From: a virus
IMG/VR virus record: IMGVR_UViG_3300009702_000021
Coordinates: 1 to 64,000 of that record
DNA: 64,000 nucleotides
Reading direction: 5' to 3' (one strand)
The notes beneath the pieces were generated by a model. It did not search any database and was not told the origin of the DNA. It saw nothing but the letters and a program-made list of their open reading frames with translations. Shown here piece after piece: positions 8,489 through 18,193 of this stretch; positions within the stretch are counted from its first letter, which is position 1; every line of letters begins with the position of its first letter. Position numbers and translations under genes: made by a program.

Positions 8489-8710
8489 ATGGCGAAACTC
8501 AAGAACCTCACCCGGCGCATCCGCTCCTTCAACCTCGAGCACCCAGCGTTCGTCAACGCCCAGGGTGACAACGGTGTCGGGAAGCCGGAGTCACTGACCA
8601 TGATGCCCCTCGAGGCCAAGGACGTCCCGGACGAGGCCCTGGAGTGCCGTGAGATCCGGGCGTGCCTGAAGCCGTCGAAGGGTCACCCTACGCTCCGCGT
8701 ACTGGCGTAG
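8489..8710 (+). CDS. Small protein upstream of the sheath, unknown
   Basis: 73 residues from ATG with GGAG upstream. It is basic at the N-terminus (MAKLKNLTRRIRSFNLEHPAF) and contains VPDEALECREIRACLKPSKG. Short proteins of this kind are common just before the sheath gene in contractile-tail phages. No known motif. Function unknown. Confidence 0.6.
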   Translation: MAKLKNLTRRIRSFNLEHPAFVNAQGDNGVGKPESLTMMPLEAKDVPDEALECREIRACLKPSKGHPTLRVLA

Positions 8711-8751
8711 TGTAAGCCCGAGCGTAGGACCCCAATACAGGAGGGAAACAC

Positions 8752-11037
8752 ATGCCCCCGAGCAACCTGCTTCTCGCGTCCAAGATCGTCGTGGTCGAGG
8801 AGCCGCCCAGTATCCGCAACATCTCCGGGGTGCCGACCGCCATCGCTGCCTTCTCTGGGGTCACCGAGCGGGGTCCAGTCCGGGTCCCACAGTTCATCAC
8901 GAGCTTCGAGGAGTTCGTGTCGATCTTCGGCGGGTTCATCACGGGCTCGGACCTCCCGCTTGCGATCCAGGGAGCGTTCCAGAACGGGGCTACCGCGATC
9001 TGGGTGAGTCGTGTCACGCACTACACGGACATCAACGACGGGAATTCGACGACCGCCGTGAAGGGCACCCAGTCGATCCCTGACCGTGGAGGGGCTGCGG
9101 CAGCGGCGATCCTTAACTCGAGCGCTGGGCCTTTCCAGCTCGAGCCTGGTCAGCAGCTTGACGTGAACATCGACGGAGCGGGAACGGACTCGCTCACCTT
9201 CGCGGCGACGCCGGCTGAGGCCCTCTCGGGAAATACGGAACCGTTCTCGCTCGTCAACGGTGACACGCTGGTCTACCGGACCAACGAGTCACCTGAGTCG
9301 GCCGTGCTCGGGACCCTCCGCACGATCACCTTCCTGACGGCCGACTTCGTCTCGATCGGTGCCGCGACTGCCGAGGAGGTCTCGGCAGTCATCAACCGGG
9401 ACGGGATCGGCATCAGCGCCGAGGCGACCGGAGGGACGACGGTCACCATCCGGTCGGATGCTCGTGGGTCATCTGGGACCCTCGTCATCGATGCGTCCTC
9501 GACCTCGATTGCTGCCGGGAAGCTGAACATCACCTCCGGCACGATCAGCAGTGCAGGTCCGAACAACGTTGCCCTGATCGATGCCGTTACGGCTACCGAG
9601 ATCGCGGCCCTGCTCACTGCTCTCCCACTGAGCGCTGGAACGGCAACGGAGCCGACCGCCGGCACCTTGACCCTGACTGGCGTCACCACGGGCGTCACAG
9701 GCACGGTGGTGATCGAGGCGACTACGACGGCGCTCGGAATCTTCACAGGCGCACTGCCGATCACTCAGAACGGGACCAACGCCGCGGTCACGAACACGCT
9801 GACCGTGACCGGGCGGGATCCCGGGACATGGATCACCAGCTACTCGGTGGTGATCGAGCCTCCCACTTCGGGTGACGCGGACAGGTTCAACCTCCGCATC
9901 ACGCGGAATGGGGCGACGCAGGAGTCCTGGCCGAACCTGTCGATGGATCCCGTCGACGCCCGCTACGCTGAGGCGTTCCTGAATGCCAACTCAGGACTGG
10001 TCGACGCGACGGACCTGTTCAGTGGGGCTACGTCTCCGGCCAACCTGCCCGCCCTGGGAACCTACACCGCCTGGGCCAGCCAGGACGATGGCCTCACGGG
10101 GCTGGTGGACGCTGACTTCACCGGGAGCCAGGCCGGTGGGACGGGACTGTTCGCCTTCGACCTGGTCAACAACATCACACTCCTGGTGGTGCCGGGTCGG
10201 GCAACGTCGGCAGTCCAGAACGCGATGATCCAGTACTGCGAGGTCGAGCGCGTTGGATCGTGTTTCGCGATCCTGGACCCGCCGGAGAACCTCGACGAGC
10301 AGGCCATCAAGACCTACTTCGAGAGCACGGCAGCCCTCGCTGGGCTCTCAGAGTTCGGTGCCGCCTACTGGCCCAGGGTCGAGATCCTGAACCCCAGTAC
10401 GCTGATCTTCGGTGCCGCCGCGCGCCTGGTCATTCCTCCTGCGGGACACCTGATGGGCATGTACGCCCGGACGGATGCGAGCCAGCCCGGAGGCGTCTAC
10501 CAGGCTCCGGCTGGTGTCGAGGTCGGTCGCCTGTTCGGGGTTCTCGGATTCGAGACTGATGACGTCCTTGACGAGAGCAAGCGCGACGTGGTCTTCCCGA
10601 TCCCAGTTAACCCCATCACGACGATTGCCGGGAGTCCCAGGCACGTTGACGGCGCTCGGACGCTCAAGCGCGACGGCAACTTCCCGTCCGTGGCAGAGCG
10701 CCGCGGAGTGATCTTTATCGAGCAGAGCCTCAAGGCAGGTCTCCTGTTCGCAAAGCACCGGAACAACGACCGGCGCCTGCGGATGGAGGTCAAGCGGACC
10801 ATCGAGGCGTTCCTGCTGATCCAGTTCAACGACGGAGCATTCCGTGGTGACACGCCGGCCGAGTCGTTCTTCGTGGACGTCTCTGACGCCCTAAACCCCA
10901 TCGAAGAGGTCTTCGCTGGTCGTCTCAACGTCCGCATCGGCCTCGCTACTCAGAAGCCCGCCGAGTTCATCATCCTCACGTTCACGCAGGACACGCGTGC
11001 ACTCGAGGAGCGTCTCGCCGATCAGCTGGGTAGCTAG
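8752..11037 (+). CDS. Contractile tail sheath protein
   Basis: 761 residues, with ribosome site GGAGGG. The N-terminus (VEEPPSIRNISGVPTAIAAF, GVTERGPV, ITSFEEFVSIFGGF, NGATAIWVSRV) and C-terminus (RRGVIFIEQSLKAGLLFAKH, LRMEVKRTIEAFLLIQFNDG, RLNVRIGLATQKPAEFIILTF) match T4 gp18-like sheath subunits, which contract to drive the tube through the envelope. The ~300 residues between (~100-400), Gly/Thr/Ala-rich, form the variable outer domain inserts. The tube gene follows by 20 bases, the usual order. Confidence 0.92.
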   Translation: MPPSNLLLASKIVVVEEPPSIRNISGVPTAIAAFSGVTERGPVRVPQFITSFEEFVSIFGGFITGSDLPLAIQGAFQNGATAIWVSRVTHYTDINDGNSTTAVKGTQSIPDRGGAAAAAILNSSAGPFQLEPGQQLDVNIDGAGTDSLTFAATPAEALSGNTEPFSLVNGDTLVYRTNESPESAVLGTLRTITFLTADFVSIGAATAEEVSAVINRDGIGISAEATGGTTVTIRSDARGSSGTLVIDASSTSIAAGKLNITSGTISSAGPNNVALIDAVTATEIAALLTALPLSAGTATEPTAGTLTLTGVTTGVTGTVVIEATTTALGIFTGALPITQNGTNAAVTNTLTVTGRDPGTWITSYSVVIEPPTSGDADRFNLRITRNGATQESWPNLSMDPVDARYAEAFLNANSGLVDATDLFSGATSPANLPALGTYTAWASQDDGLTGLVDADFTGSQAGGTGLFAFDLVNNITLLVVPGRATSAVQNAMIQYCEVERVGSCFAILDPPENLDEQAIKTYFESTAALAGLSEFGAAYWPRVEILNPSTLIFGAAARLVIPPAGHLMGMYARTDASQPGGVYQAPAGVEVGRLFGVLGFETDDVLDESKRDVVFPIPVNPITTIAGSPRHVDGARTLKRDGNFPSVAERRGVIFIEQSLKAGLLFAKHRNNDRRLRMEVKRTIEAFLLIQFNDGAFRGDTPAESFFVDVSDALNPIEEVFAGRLNVRIGLATQKPAEFIILTFTQDTRALEERLADQLGS

Positions 11038-11057
11038 TCCATCAAAGGAGTACAGAC

Positions 11058-11528
11058 ATGGCCGCAATCGAAGGACTCGTTCGCAGCTTCTACAAGAAGT
11101 TCAAGTTCAGGGTCGAGATCCAGGGCGTGATCTGGGCCGGATTCCAGACCTGTGGAGACATCGCCATCGAGGTCGCCACGATCGAGCACCACGAAGGTGG
11201 AAGCCTGGTCCCGAACAAGAGCCCAGGTCGCGTTACCGTGCCGGACGTCGAGCTGACGCGCGGAGGGACCGACGACCTGGACCTCTACGCCTGGATGCAG
11301 CAGGTCGTGGCGGCTGGTGGGATCCTGGTGGATCCGAGTCAGAAGCGCAGCGTCGACATCGTCCAGCAGGACCGTGCCGGCGGCGAGCTGCGCCGTTGGA
11401 CACTCATCAACGCCTACCCCGTCCGCTGGAAGGCTGGCGACTGGGACAACGGTGCTGACGAGAACGTCATCGAGTCGATCACACTCGCCTATGACTACCC
11501 GACCATCGGGGGTGACTCGACGCCGTAG
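11058..11528 (+). CDS. Tail tube protein (gp19-like)
   Basis: 156 residues with ribosome site AAGGAG. FRVEIQGVIWAGFQTCGDI, then EGGSLVPNKSPGRVTVPDVEL, DLYAWMQQVV and WTLINAYPVRWKAGDWDNGAD fit the T4 gp19-like tube family: the 'AYP..W' strand and the conserved loop before it are typical. Subunits stack as hexameric rings inside the sheath. It follows the sheath directly and precedes the chaperone and tape-measure genes. Confidence 0.88.
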   Translation: MAAIEGLVRSFYKKFKFRVEIQGVIWAGFQTCGDIAIEVATIEHHEGGSLVPNKSPGRVTVPDVELTRGGTDDLDLYAWMQQVVAAGGILVDPSQKRSVDIVQQDRAGGELRRWTLINAYPVRWKAGDWDNGADENVIESITLAYDYPTIGGDSTP

Positions 11529-11543
11529 CCGCAGCCCGTAGGC

Positions 11544-11557
11544 TTGCGGTACCGCAA
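11544..11557. repeat. 14-bp palindrome, copy 3 (perfect)
   Basis: TTGCGGTACCGCAA in the 66-base gap after the tail tube gene, 37 bases before the next ATG. Confidence 0.95.
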
Positions 11558-11594
11558 CTGACCCGCTAGGACTGAACACAGTACAGGAGACTAC

Positions 11595-12050
11595 ATGACC
11601 CAGACTCTGAATCAGGTGAGCAAGGACACCCTCAAGGGCGGACTGCTCCACGCCATCGTTGCGGACCTTCGCAACAAGGAAGACAACATCGCGTTCACCG
11701 CAGCGACACCCGCGGCTCCGGCCGGAGCGACCGAGCTGACGCTGACGCTTGAGGTGCGCGATGTCGACAACGACAAGGTCCGTGTCAGCGACGAGGACAC
11801 GCCGGACAAGGCCGCCATCCGTGATGTCCAGGTGGACATCACTGGCGGCACCGCGACCGGCAAGCAGTTGTTCCCCGACGGTAACGGTGCTGCGGCTGCG
11901 GTCGATGCCTCGGCCATCGTTCGCTTCAAGAACGGCAAGGCCCGCGTCAAGGTTCTCGTAGGCAGCACCGGCACCGTGATCCTGGGTCTGACCGACTCAG
12001 CCGCGACCGGCCTGACCGTCACCAGTACCTCAACGGTGACATTCAGCTAG
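11595..12050 (+). CDS. Tail-associated protein, unknown, beta-rich C-terminus
   Basis: 151 residues after ribosome site CAGGAG. Residues 1-30 look helical. The rest is Ala/Thr/Val-rich with DVQVDITGGTATGKQLFPDG and KNGKARVKVLVGSTGTVILG, resembling bacterial immunoglobulin-like (Big) strands. It sits between the tube and the chaperone, where extra tube-like or decoration proteins occur. A terminator hairpin follows the stop. Function unknown. Confidence 0.55.
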   Translation: MTQTLNQVSKDTLKGGLLHAIVADLRNKEDNIAFTAATPAAPAGATELTLTLEVRDVDNDKVRVSDEDTPDKAAIRDVQVDITGGTATGKQLFPDGNGAAAAVDASAIVRFKNGKARVKVLVGSTGTVILGLTDSAATGLTVTSTSTVTFS

Positions 12051-12061
12051 CCCTCTTCCGG

Positions 12062-12093
12062 GGCCGGACTGGGTCGCCTCGCCCAGTCCGGCC
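12062..12093 (+). terminator. Transcription terminator hairpin, no U-tract
   Basis: Perfect 12-bp stem (12062-12073 with 12082-12093) and an 8-base loop, just after the stop codon of the preceding gene. No T run follows; instead palindrome copy 4 abuts it. Confidence 0.7.
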
Positions 12094-12107
12094 TTGCGGT
12101 ACCGCAA
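12094..12107. repeat. 14-bp palindrome, copy 4 (perfect)
   Basis: TTGCGGTACCGCAA directly abutting the terminator hairpin; symmetry extends to 18 bp with flanking CC/GG. It lies 68 bases before the chaperone ATG. Confidence 0.95.
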
Positions 12108-12175
12108 GGGTTGAGAGAACGGGGCCTGCCAAGTTAGAGCTGATTAGAGAAACCGAAACCGAAAGAGGGACGCAG

Positions 12176-12928
12176 ATGAGCGTTCGCGTTGAGTGCCCGA
12201 GCGGGTTGACCGTTGTCCTGAGGCGCTTCAGGGTCCGCGATAAGAACCTCCTAGCCAACAAGAAGGTCCACCGCCAGGGAGCCACCACGGCGCTCCTGAA
12301 GGCGATCACTGAGTCCGTTGAGGACCCGGGACCTTACGCTCAGAATGAGTCTGGCCTGGTTGACTGGGACAGCGTCATCCAGGGAGACCGCACCGTGGCT
12401 CTGGTCAAGAACCGGATCGCTACCTGGGGCGACACCATGACTGCCCAGCGTCAGTGCAAGAACAACCGCTGTGGTGAATCGGTCAAGATGGAGTACGCCC
12501 TCAGCGACCTGGCCGTCCGCCCACTCCCGGAGACCTCCAGGCCACACGTCCAGGACCCGTCCAGGCCGCTCCAGTGCAAGCTACCGAGCGGAGTCGTCGT
12601 CTCATTCAAGCTCACCCGGGGTAAGGACGAGAAGGCGATGCGGAAGCTGAAGAAGCAGCGTTCGGACGACCTCGCGACGGCCTTCCTACAGTACAGGATC
12701 GTCGAGGTCGCGGGAGTCAACCCGTCTGACCTCAGGAGCTTCCTCTCGGACCTCGATGGTAGGGACGACACCGCACTCCAGGAAGCCTTCGATGAGGCTG
12801 ACTGCGGGATCGACACGAAGGTGGTCTTCGAGTGTGAGGAGTGTGGATACGAGTGGAACGAGGACGTGGAGCTGACTGAGGATTTTTTGTTCCCCAGTTC
12901 GACCGGGAAGACTTCGACAACGAGGTAA
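12176..12928 (+). CDS. Tail assembly chaperone, zero-frame product
   Basis: 250 residues with ribosome site AAAGAGGG. It has two Cys-x-x-x-Cys/Cys-x-x-Cys regions: CKNNRCGE near residue 98 and CEECGYEWNEDVELTEDFLF near 220. The latter resembles the C-terminus of T4 gp26-like hub assembly proteins and of tail chaperones. Gene order, directly before the tape measure, fits a chaperone that coats the tape measure during assembly. The end of the gene has the heptamer T TTT TTG in phase at 12883-12889, allowing a -1 shift into the next frame. Confidence 0.7.
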   Translation: MSVRVECPSGLTVVLRRFRVRDKNLLANKKVHRQGATTALLKAITESVEDPGPYAQNESGLVDWDSVIQGDRTVALVKNRIATWGDTMTAQRQCKNNRCGESVKMEYALSDLAVRPLPETSRPHVQDPSRPLQCKLPSGVVVSFKLTRGKDEKAMRKLKKQRSDDLATAFLQYRIVEVAGVNPSDLRSFLSDLDGRDDTALQEAFDEADCGIDTKVVFECEECGYEWNEDVELTEDFLFPSSTGKTSTTR

Positions 12929-13092
12929 TGGCTCTCCTGTCGGCCCTGCCGGATCGCGCTCACTTCCGACTAGCTGGCTACGAGGACCTGCTCTCGATTC
13001 CCGTGTCGCTGTGTGACAAGATGCTGGAGCAGCTGGTCGAATGGCGCGGACAAGAGGACGCGGCATTCGCGAAGATGAAGAAGGGCAAGTAG
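12883..13092 (+). CDS. -1 frame extension of the tail assembly chaperone
   Basis: The heptamer TTTTTTG (12883-12889) lies exactly as X XXY YYZ in the zero frame. After a -1 slip the frame continues VPQFDREDFDNEVMALLSAL and so on for 67 residues to TAG at 13090-13092, giving a fusion of about 305 residues. The extension has no start codon and no ribosome site of its own and is rich in coding-like residues (EDLLSIPVSLCDKMLEQLVEW). Lambda G/GT-type chaperones before the tape measure commonly use this. The low ratio of long to short product is expected from family knowledge; it is not visible here. Confidence 0.75.
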   Translation, partial: FFVPQFDREDFDNEVMALLSALPDRAHFRLAGYEDLLSIPVSLCDKMLEQLVEWRGQEDAAFAKMKKGK

Positions 13093-13168
13093 TCGCCTCA
13101 GTGGACCCTAACAACCCAGGTTGCGAAGCAGTCATCACGGCAAGCACCGTGGGTAGGGAGGAGGTGTC

Positions 13169-15779
13169 ATGGCCCTGAATAATCTGGGCCTCATACCTCG
13201 GAATCGTCTTCACTGCATCTGACCTAGCGTCGAGCGTCATCCAGGGCCTCGGGAGGAACTTTCTCGGGCTCGACGACCAGGCGACCAGGTTGGCCGACAA
13301 GATGTCGAAGAAGCTGGGCATCAGCACGGATGCCCTCACGGCATCGATGAAGGGGCTCGCCTCCGGCCTTGCAATCGCCGCCTCAGGCATGGTCGGGCTC
13401 AGTGCGGCATTCGCTGCCGCGGACCCGGCAGGCGAGTTCGAGTTTAAGCTCGCTGGTATCCAGGCGATCCTCGGCGCTACGTCTAAAGAGATGCGGAACC
13501 TCGAGAGCGCCGCCCTCAAGGCCGGTATCGCTACCCAGTTCAGCCCACTCGAGGCCGCGAAGGGCCTCCAGATCCTGGCCCAGGCAGGCTTTGACGCCAA
13601 GGGATCGATCGAGAAGCTGAACCCTGTCCTCGACCTCGCCGCCGCTTCCCTGGGCCAGCTAGGGCTCCAGGAGTCTGGCGGGCTCGCAGTAGCGTCCATC
13701 AAGGCATTCGGGGACAAGCTGAGCGGCACTACAGAAGCGATGGACCTCTTGGTCAGGGCGACTACACGAAGCTCACTCCAGTTCCGCGAGCTTCCACTCG
13801 CGCTCGGTATCGCTACCCGCGGAGCCAAGCCGTTCAACGCATCGATGCAGGACACGCTAATCGCCCTCGGTGAGGTCCGAAACGTCATCCCCACCATCGA
13901 ACGCGGTGCAACTGCGGTGGCAGTCACGATGGAGCGCCTCGCTACCCCGACCACCAAGGCGTCTAAGGAGATGGAGCGACTGAAGCTCAAGGTCGCCGAT
14001 GCACAGGGCAAGTTCCGCCCCTTCCTGGACATCATTTCCGAACTTGCATTCAAACTCAAGGACATGAGCCAGCAGCAGCGCGCCGCGTCGCTCCAGATCC
14101 TGTTCGGTCGTCGTGCTGGGGCCGGAGCGATCGTTTTGCTGGACCAGATCACCAAGCGTGCTGAGATGGCCGGCGAAGGCATGGCTGGGTTCAGTAAGGC
14201 CATCGCCCTAATGCGCGGTGAGATGGCGAAGGCGTCCATCACCGCCAAGAGTTTCCGAGATAAACTGCTCGATACCTTCAAGGGCCAGAAGATCCTCCTG
14301 CGCGGCACCGTGGAGACTATCGCTATTGCTATCGGGAAGCCGTTCACGAAGGTCCTCAAGCCGGTCGTGCTTGGGATCACGCAGTCACTGAACTTCTTGC
14401 TGCGGCTATTCCTCGGGATCAATCCCGCAGTGAAGAAGTTCTTCGCTACCTTCTTCCTCGCTGCATCGGCTACTGCCGTAGTGGTCGGGCTGTTTCTGGC
14501 GATCTCAGCGCTCGCTGGTCTTATCGCCGGAACGCTTGCTACCACTATCGGAGGACTCCTGATCGCCTTCGGTCAGTTCCTGCTGATGGTCGGGTTGGTA
14601 GTAGGCGCCCTGTTTGCTCTCGAGGCTGCTTGGGACAACAACGTAGCCGGGATCAAGAGCGCATTCCTGCCTATCATCGAGAAGGTCATTCTCGCGTTCA
14701 AGGGCCTCGTGGCCCTAGTTACGAAGGGAGAGATTACTGGGATCCTGGCAGACCAGCTCTCAAAGCCAGAGAACAGTGGTCTGCTCGACTTCCTAGAAGG
14801 ATTCACCAGGATCTTCGCCGTCGTCAAGGCAATCGCGATGGGGATCTTTGGAGCCTTCCGAGACGCCTTTGACCGGATCGCAGTACGGTCAGCTCCGGTC
14901 TTTTTTCAACTCCGCAAGAGTTTGTCTCTGATCGGCAGCATTTTCCTCAAGCTCGGCAAGATCATCGGGAAGGTATTCGGGATCCAGATGACTGAGGACG
15001 GGATCGACTCCATCACCACGCTCGCCAACGTGATCACCAAGGTCTTGATCGAGCCATTCGTGTTCGGGCTAGAGATACTCATTGACCTGTTCTCGGCGCT
15101 GATAGCCATCATCAACGTCGTCCTAACGGTGGTCGACACGATCGCAGCTCCGTTTGTGTCGATTGCTGAGGTGATCGGTGGGGTATTCGAGACCGTCTTC
15201 GGGATCCTCACGCTCAACTTCAACACCCTATTCCAGGGGATCACGCGGATCATCAACGCCGTCGTAGGTATGGTCAACGCGACGGTCAGTGCACTCCAGA
15301 AGGTGGCCTTCGCCGCAGCCCCTACTCAGGCTGTGGCTAACTCAGCAGTGCAGTCGCTCGAGAAGCTGAAACTACAGCAGTTTCGTCCTGAACAGGTAGC
15401 CTTTGCATTCGGGGCAGACAAGACAGCTGCAAGCCTACGCCAGGAACGACTGAAGGCTGAGGCCGGTCCGCCGAAGCGTGCCACACTCAAGGCTTCACCG
15501 ACTGCGCCCCCAGATTCGACGGGAACGAACGCGAGTGCGGTACCGCAAAGTGTCCCGGCATCGACCCGCGGTGGAGGGTCAGCACTCAATAGAGTGGACA
15601 CCGCTAGGCTAATCGAGGCTGCTATCGCTGCCGGAGTGGTTTCTGAGCGCGGACGTCCCATCATCGTTGAGGGTGCAGTCACGCTAGATGGACGGCGCAT
15701 GGGCACCATGCGGGCTCAGCAGGAGCGCAACGCGCGGGCCAGACGTGGAGCGTTCAACCCCAGCTTGAGGGATGAGTAG
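13169..15779 (+). CDS. Tail tape measure protein (start disrupted by a +1 shift)
   Basis: The main frame runs as a TP901-type tape measure: residues after ~TTG 13290 give KLAGIQAILGATSKEM, LNPVLDLAAASL, then hydrophobic helices (AVVVGLFLAISALAGLIAG) and a Thr/Ala/Pro-rich tail. The only in-frame start is TTG 13290 without a good ribosome site, yet coding-like sequence (GIVFTASDLASSVIQGLGRN) extends upstream to 13179. A strong GGGAGGAGG precedes ATG 13169 in another frame (MALNNLGL), so a +1 step near 13193-13196 would join them into ~869 residues, about 130 nm of tail at 0.15 nm per residue. Confidence 0.8.
15535..15548. repeat. 14-bp palindrome, copy 5 (one change)
   Basis: GTGCGGTACCGCAA inside the tape-measure gene, read as Ala-Val-Pro-Gln in its Pro/Ser/Thr-rich C-terminal linker. 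Only base 1 differs. Confidence 0.85.
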
Positions 15780-16459
15780 TGGACCCAACCGCAGCTGCAT
15801 TCAACATCGGGCGAAAGTCAGCCGGATCTCCCGACTTCACAGACTCCCTCTCGGTCCGTCCACAACGTGGGTTCATCAGGAACCTAGACAACGGGCGTAG
15901 GCAACAGTTCCTGTTCAATCCCCAGCAGTTCGACGAGACCTATGAGGCTGTCTATGCACGTAAGGGTGCGCCAGGACTCAGCCATGAACGGTTGCAGTAC
16001 CTGGGTAACAAGAACGCCAAGATCCCACTCGACCTGATCTACGACGAGTACTTCCTCCGGCAGGGATTCCTCGACCACTCGTCTGTTGGTGGACTGTCTC
16101 GCAGGCTAGTCCAGGACACCAACACATCGACGCGCGTCTCAGCGAATACTGGAGTCGATGCAGTCAAACGGTTCTTCCTCGAGGCGATCTATCCCCGGCG
16201 GAGCCAGCGCCTGATCACGGCGAGTCCCCCAGCGCTGCTGTTCATCTGGCCTGGTGAAATCTCGATGCGGGTCCGCATCACCAAGCTGCGTTTCCGCCAC
16301 AAGATGTTCGAGGTGGGGACTAGTTTTACCCGCGTCATGGTCGTCTCGGTCACACTTGAGGAGGACGTCCAGGAACGCATCTTCAGCGACGCAGTCTTCG
16401 TTTACGGGACGCAGCGTCCATGGGCCACTAGTGACCGACCGCGCCGAAAGGGTTCGTAG
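15779..16459 (+). CDS. Contractile injection-type tube/baseplate protein
   Basis: 226 residues from GTG overlapping the upstream TAG. RQQFLFNPQQFDETYEAVYA, then GLSHERLQYLGNKNAKIPLDLIYD, is the signature of the CIS tube/LysM-linked family (F.FNP..., G.SH..LQY.G, I.L.L..D) found after tape measures in contractile systems. The C-terminus (RFRHKMFEVGTSFTRVMVVSVTLEED) is the second half of that domain. It probably joins the tube to the hub. No LysM repeat is appended here; the next gene may supply it. Confidence 0.7.
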   Translation: MDPTAAAFNIGRKSAGSPDFTDSLSVRPQRGFIRNLDNGRRQQFLFNPQQFDETYEAVYARKGAPGLSHERLQYLGNKNAKIPLDLIYDEYFLRQGFLDHSSVGGLSRRLVQDTNTSTRVSANTGVDAVKRFFLEAIYPRRSQRLITASPPALLFIWPGEISMRVRITKLRFRHKMFEVGTSFTRVMVVSVTLEEDVQERIFSDAVFVYGTQRPWATSDRPRRKGS

Positions 16460-16854
16460 TGCCTGCTGTCCGGCTTAGTCGCTACGAGTTCGCCCCTGTA
16501 GAAGTCGACGCCTGTGGGCGCATGTTCCTTGACGTCCCGGACCCGATCGCGCGCGTAGTTCGCTCTACCGACATCCGCGGCATAGCTGGTGAGACTGATT
16601 CCCCGTTCACGCTTTCCTGGAAGGCCTACCGGGAGCTGTTGGATCGAGAGCAGGACATCCGACCGACAGGATTCTGGGACGTGATCGCCCAGGTGAACAA
16701 CCTGATCGACGCCGTTCCGGTCCTTGAGTCCGGCACGGTCAACATCGAGCCAGGCACGGTCGTGCGGATCCCGAACATCGAGGCCCTCATGGGCGAGATC
16801 CGCGTACCTCCCCTGTTCTTCGTCCTGGCTGACTCCGGGACGGTTATCCCATGA
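16459..16854 (+). CDS. Small baseplate protein, LysM/gp53-like
   Basis: 131 residues from GTG overlapping the previous TAG by one base. The last half, FWDVIAQVNNLIDAVPVLESGTV then IEPGTVVRIPN, has the 'W..I...N.I......PG..LRIP' pattern of LysM-like modules in small tail proteins. Position between the tube-like protein and the hub supports a baseplate role. The stop overlaps the next ATG by four bases. Confidence 0.5.
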   Translation: MPAVRLSRYEFAPVEVDACGRMFLDVPDPIARVVRSTDIRGIAGETDSPFTLSWKAYRELLDREQDIRPTGFWDVIAQVNNLIDAVPVLESGTVNIEPGTVVRIPNIEALMGEIRVPPLFFVLADSGTVIP

Positions 16855-18116
16855 CGGCACGCGACACGTCATCGCCTGGTTTCGTCATCACGGTCATCGC
16901 CGCGAATCCCGAACTGCGGATCGATGGCAAGACGGATCCGACTACGGTGGGCAAGATCCTCGAGAACATGGATGACGTCAATAAGAGGATTCTGTCGTTT
17001 ACCTACGAAGATGATGAGAAGGCCCACGATGTCCTGAAACTCAAGGTCGACAACCAAGACATGTACTTCATGGAGCATCCAGCCTGGATAAAGGGGAACC
17101 TCGTCCGTTTCTTCTTCGGGTACCCAGGAAGGATCTTCGGTCCGAAATACGTGGTCATCGACTCAGTTCAGGGGTTCCTTGAGCTTGACATCACCTGCGT
17201 AGAAGACGCTGCCCTCGCGAACATTTCCTACGTCCGTAAGTTTGAGAACTTCTCCATCGAAGACGTGATCCGTCGACTGATCGTCGATCGCTCATTCGGA
17301 CCTAACATCACGGCGTATTCGATTCCGAAGGACGACGCGCGCCTCCAGGAAAAGAAGACGTTCAGCCAGTCAAGGCAGTCCGACTGGCAGTTCCTCCAGC
17401 GTCTAGCCGAGCCACTGGGCTATGAGGTCTACATCGAGCACGAGATCCTTTTCTTTAAGCCCCGTGACTTCTCTGCAAGGCCAGACCGGAGCTACGAGTA
17501 CTGGTACGGGATCGGTGATCTGCTCAGCTTCGACATCAAGGAGTGGCGCGCTGCCGATCGTCCGGCTGAGACAGTCGTCGTTGGACGAAACCCGATCGAG
17601 CGCAAGACGATCTCCGCAACTGGTTCAAACACCAAGACCACCCGAGACACCCTCGGTAACCAGAACAGCGTCTCCATCAGAGCAGATCGTGCTGGTGCGC
17701 TCCAACGCCGACCCGCGGGTAAGACGGTCCACACCACGCCAGCTAAGACTCAGGGCGAGGCTAAGACTGAGGCCGATTCGCGGTACCGCAAACAGGAGCA
17801 GAAGGAGGTCGAGGCATCAGCTCGGATCATCGGAGACCCAGAGCTGAGGGCCAAGTCGATCATCAAGATCGTCGGGATCAGCCGGCAGCTATCTGGTCTC
17901 TACTACGTCAAGAAGCACGTCCACACGATCGACCGCTCAAACGGCTACACCGGGGACCTCTCACTGCTCCGTAATGCCGTCACGGCCATACCCACTACGA
18001 CGCCTCCGACTACGGACCCGACTAAGGCCACTGAGAACAAGAAGGATCCAGCAAAGACTAAGGAATTAGTCATCAGGGCCATCAAGTCTGGAAAGATAGT
18101 CCAGCAGCGTCAGTAG
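16851..18116 (+). CDS. Baseplate hub protein (gpD/gp27-like)
   Basis: 421 residues. VRKFENFSIEDVIRRLIVDR, then QSRQSDWQFLQRLAEPLGYEVYIE, and ILFFKPRD is the phage late-control gpD pattern (a domain that also occurs in VgrG). The C-terminus repeats Lys/Thr-rich spacers (TTPPTTDPTKATENKKD). Hub trimers carry the spike. It directly precedes the spike gene, as expected. The ATG overlaps the upstream stop. Confidence 0.85.
   Translation: MTARDTSSPGFVITVIAANPELRIDGKTDPTTVGKILENMDDVNKRILSFTYEDDEKAHDVLKLKVDNQDMYFMEHPAWIKGNLVRFFFGYPGRIFGPKYVVIDSVQGFLELDITCVEDAALANISYVRKFENFSIEDVIRRLIVDRSFGPNITAYSIPKDDARLQEKKTFSQSRQSDWQFLQRLAEPLGYEVYIEHEILFFKPRDFSARPDRSYEYWYGIGDLLSFDIKEWRAADRPAETVVVGRNPIERKTISATGSNTKTTRDTLGNQNSVSIRADRAGALQRRPAGKTVHTTPAKTQGEAKTEADSRYRKQEQKEVEASARIIGDPELRAKSIIKIVGISRQLSGLYYVKKHVHTIDRSNGYTGDLSLLRNAVTAIPTTTPPTTDPTKATENKKDPAKTKELVIRAIKSGKIVQQRQ
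17778..17791. repeat. 14-bp palindrome, copy 6 (one change)
   Basis: TCGCGGTACCGCAA inside the hub gene, read Ser-Arg-Tyr-Arg-Lys; base 2 differs. Confidence 0.85.
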
Positions 18117-18193
18117 CAGCCCAGGAGGCCGTGAGAGAGCCCCGTGGTTCGTCTCAAATCCAAATCAGGTGTCCTAGGACCTATATCGGATCC

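Noticed and set aside
12686-14545. 619-residue open frame on the minus strand
   Set aside because: It is the shadow of the chaperone and tape-measure genes in G+C-rich DNA; it has no start signal and Ser/Arg/Ala-rich composition.
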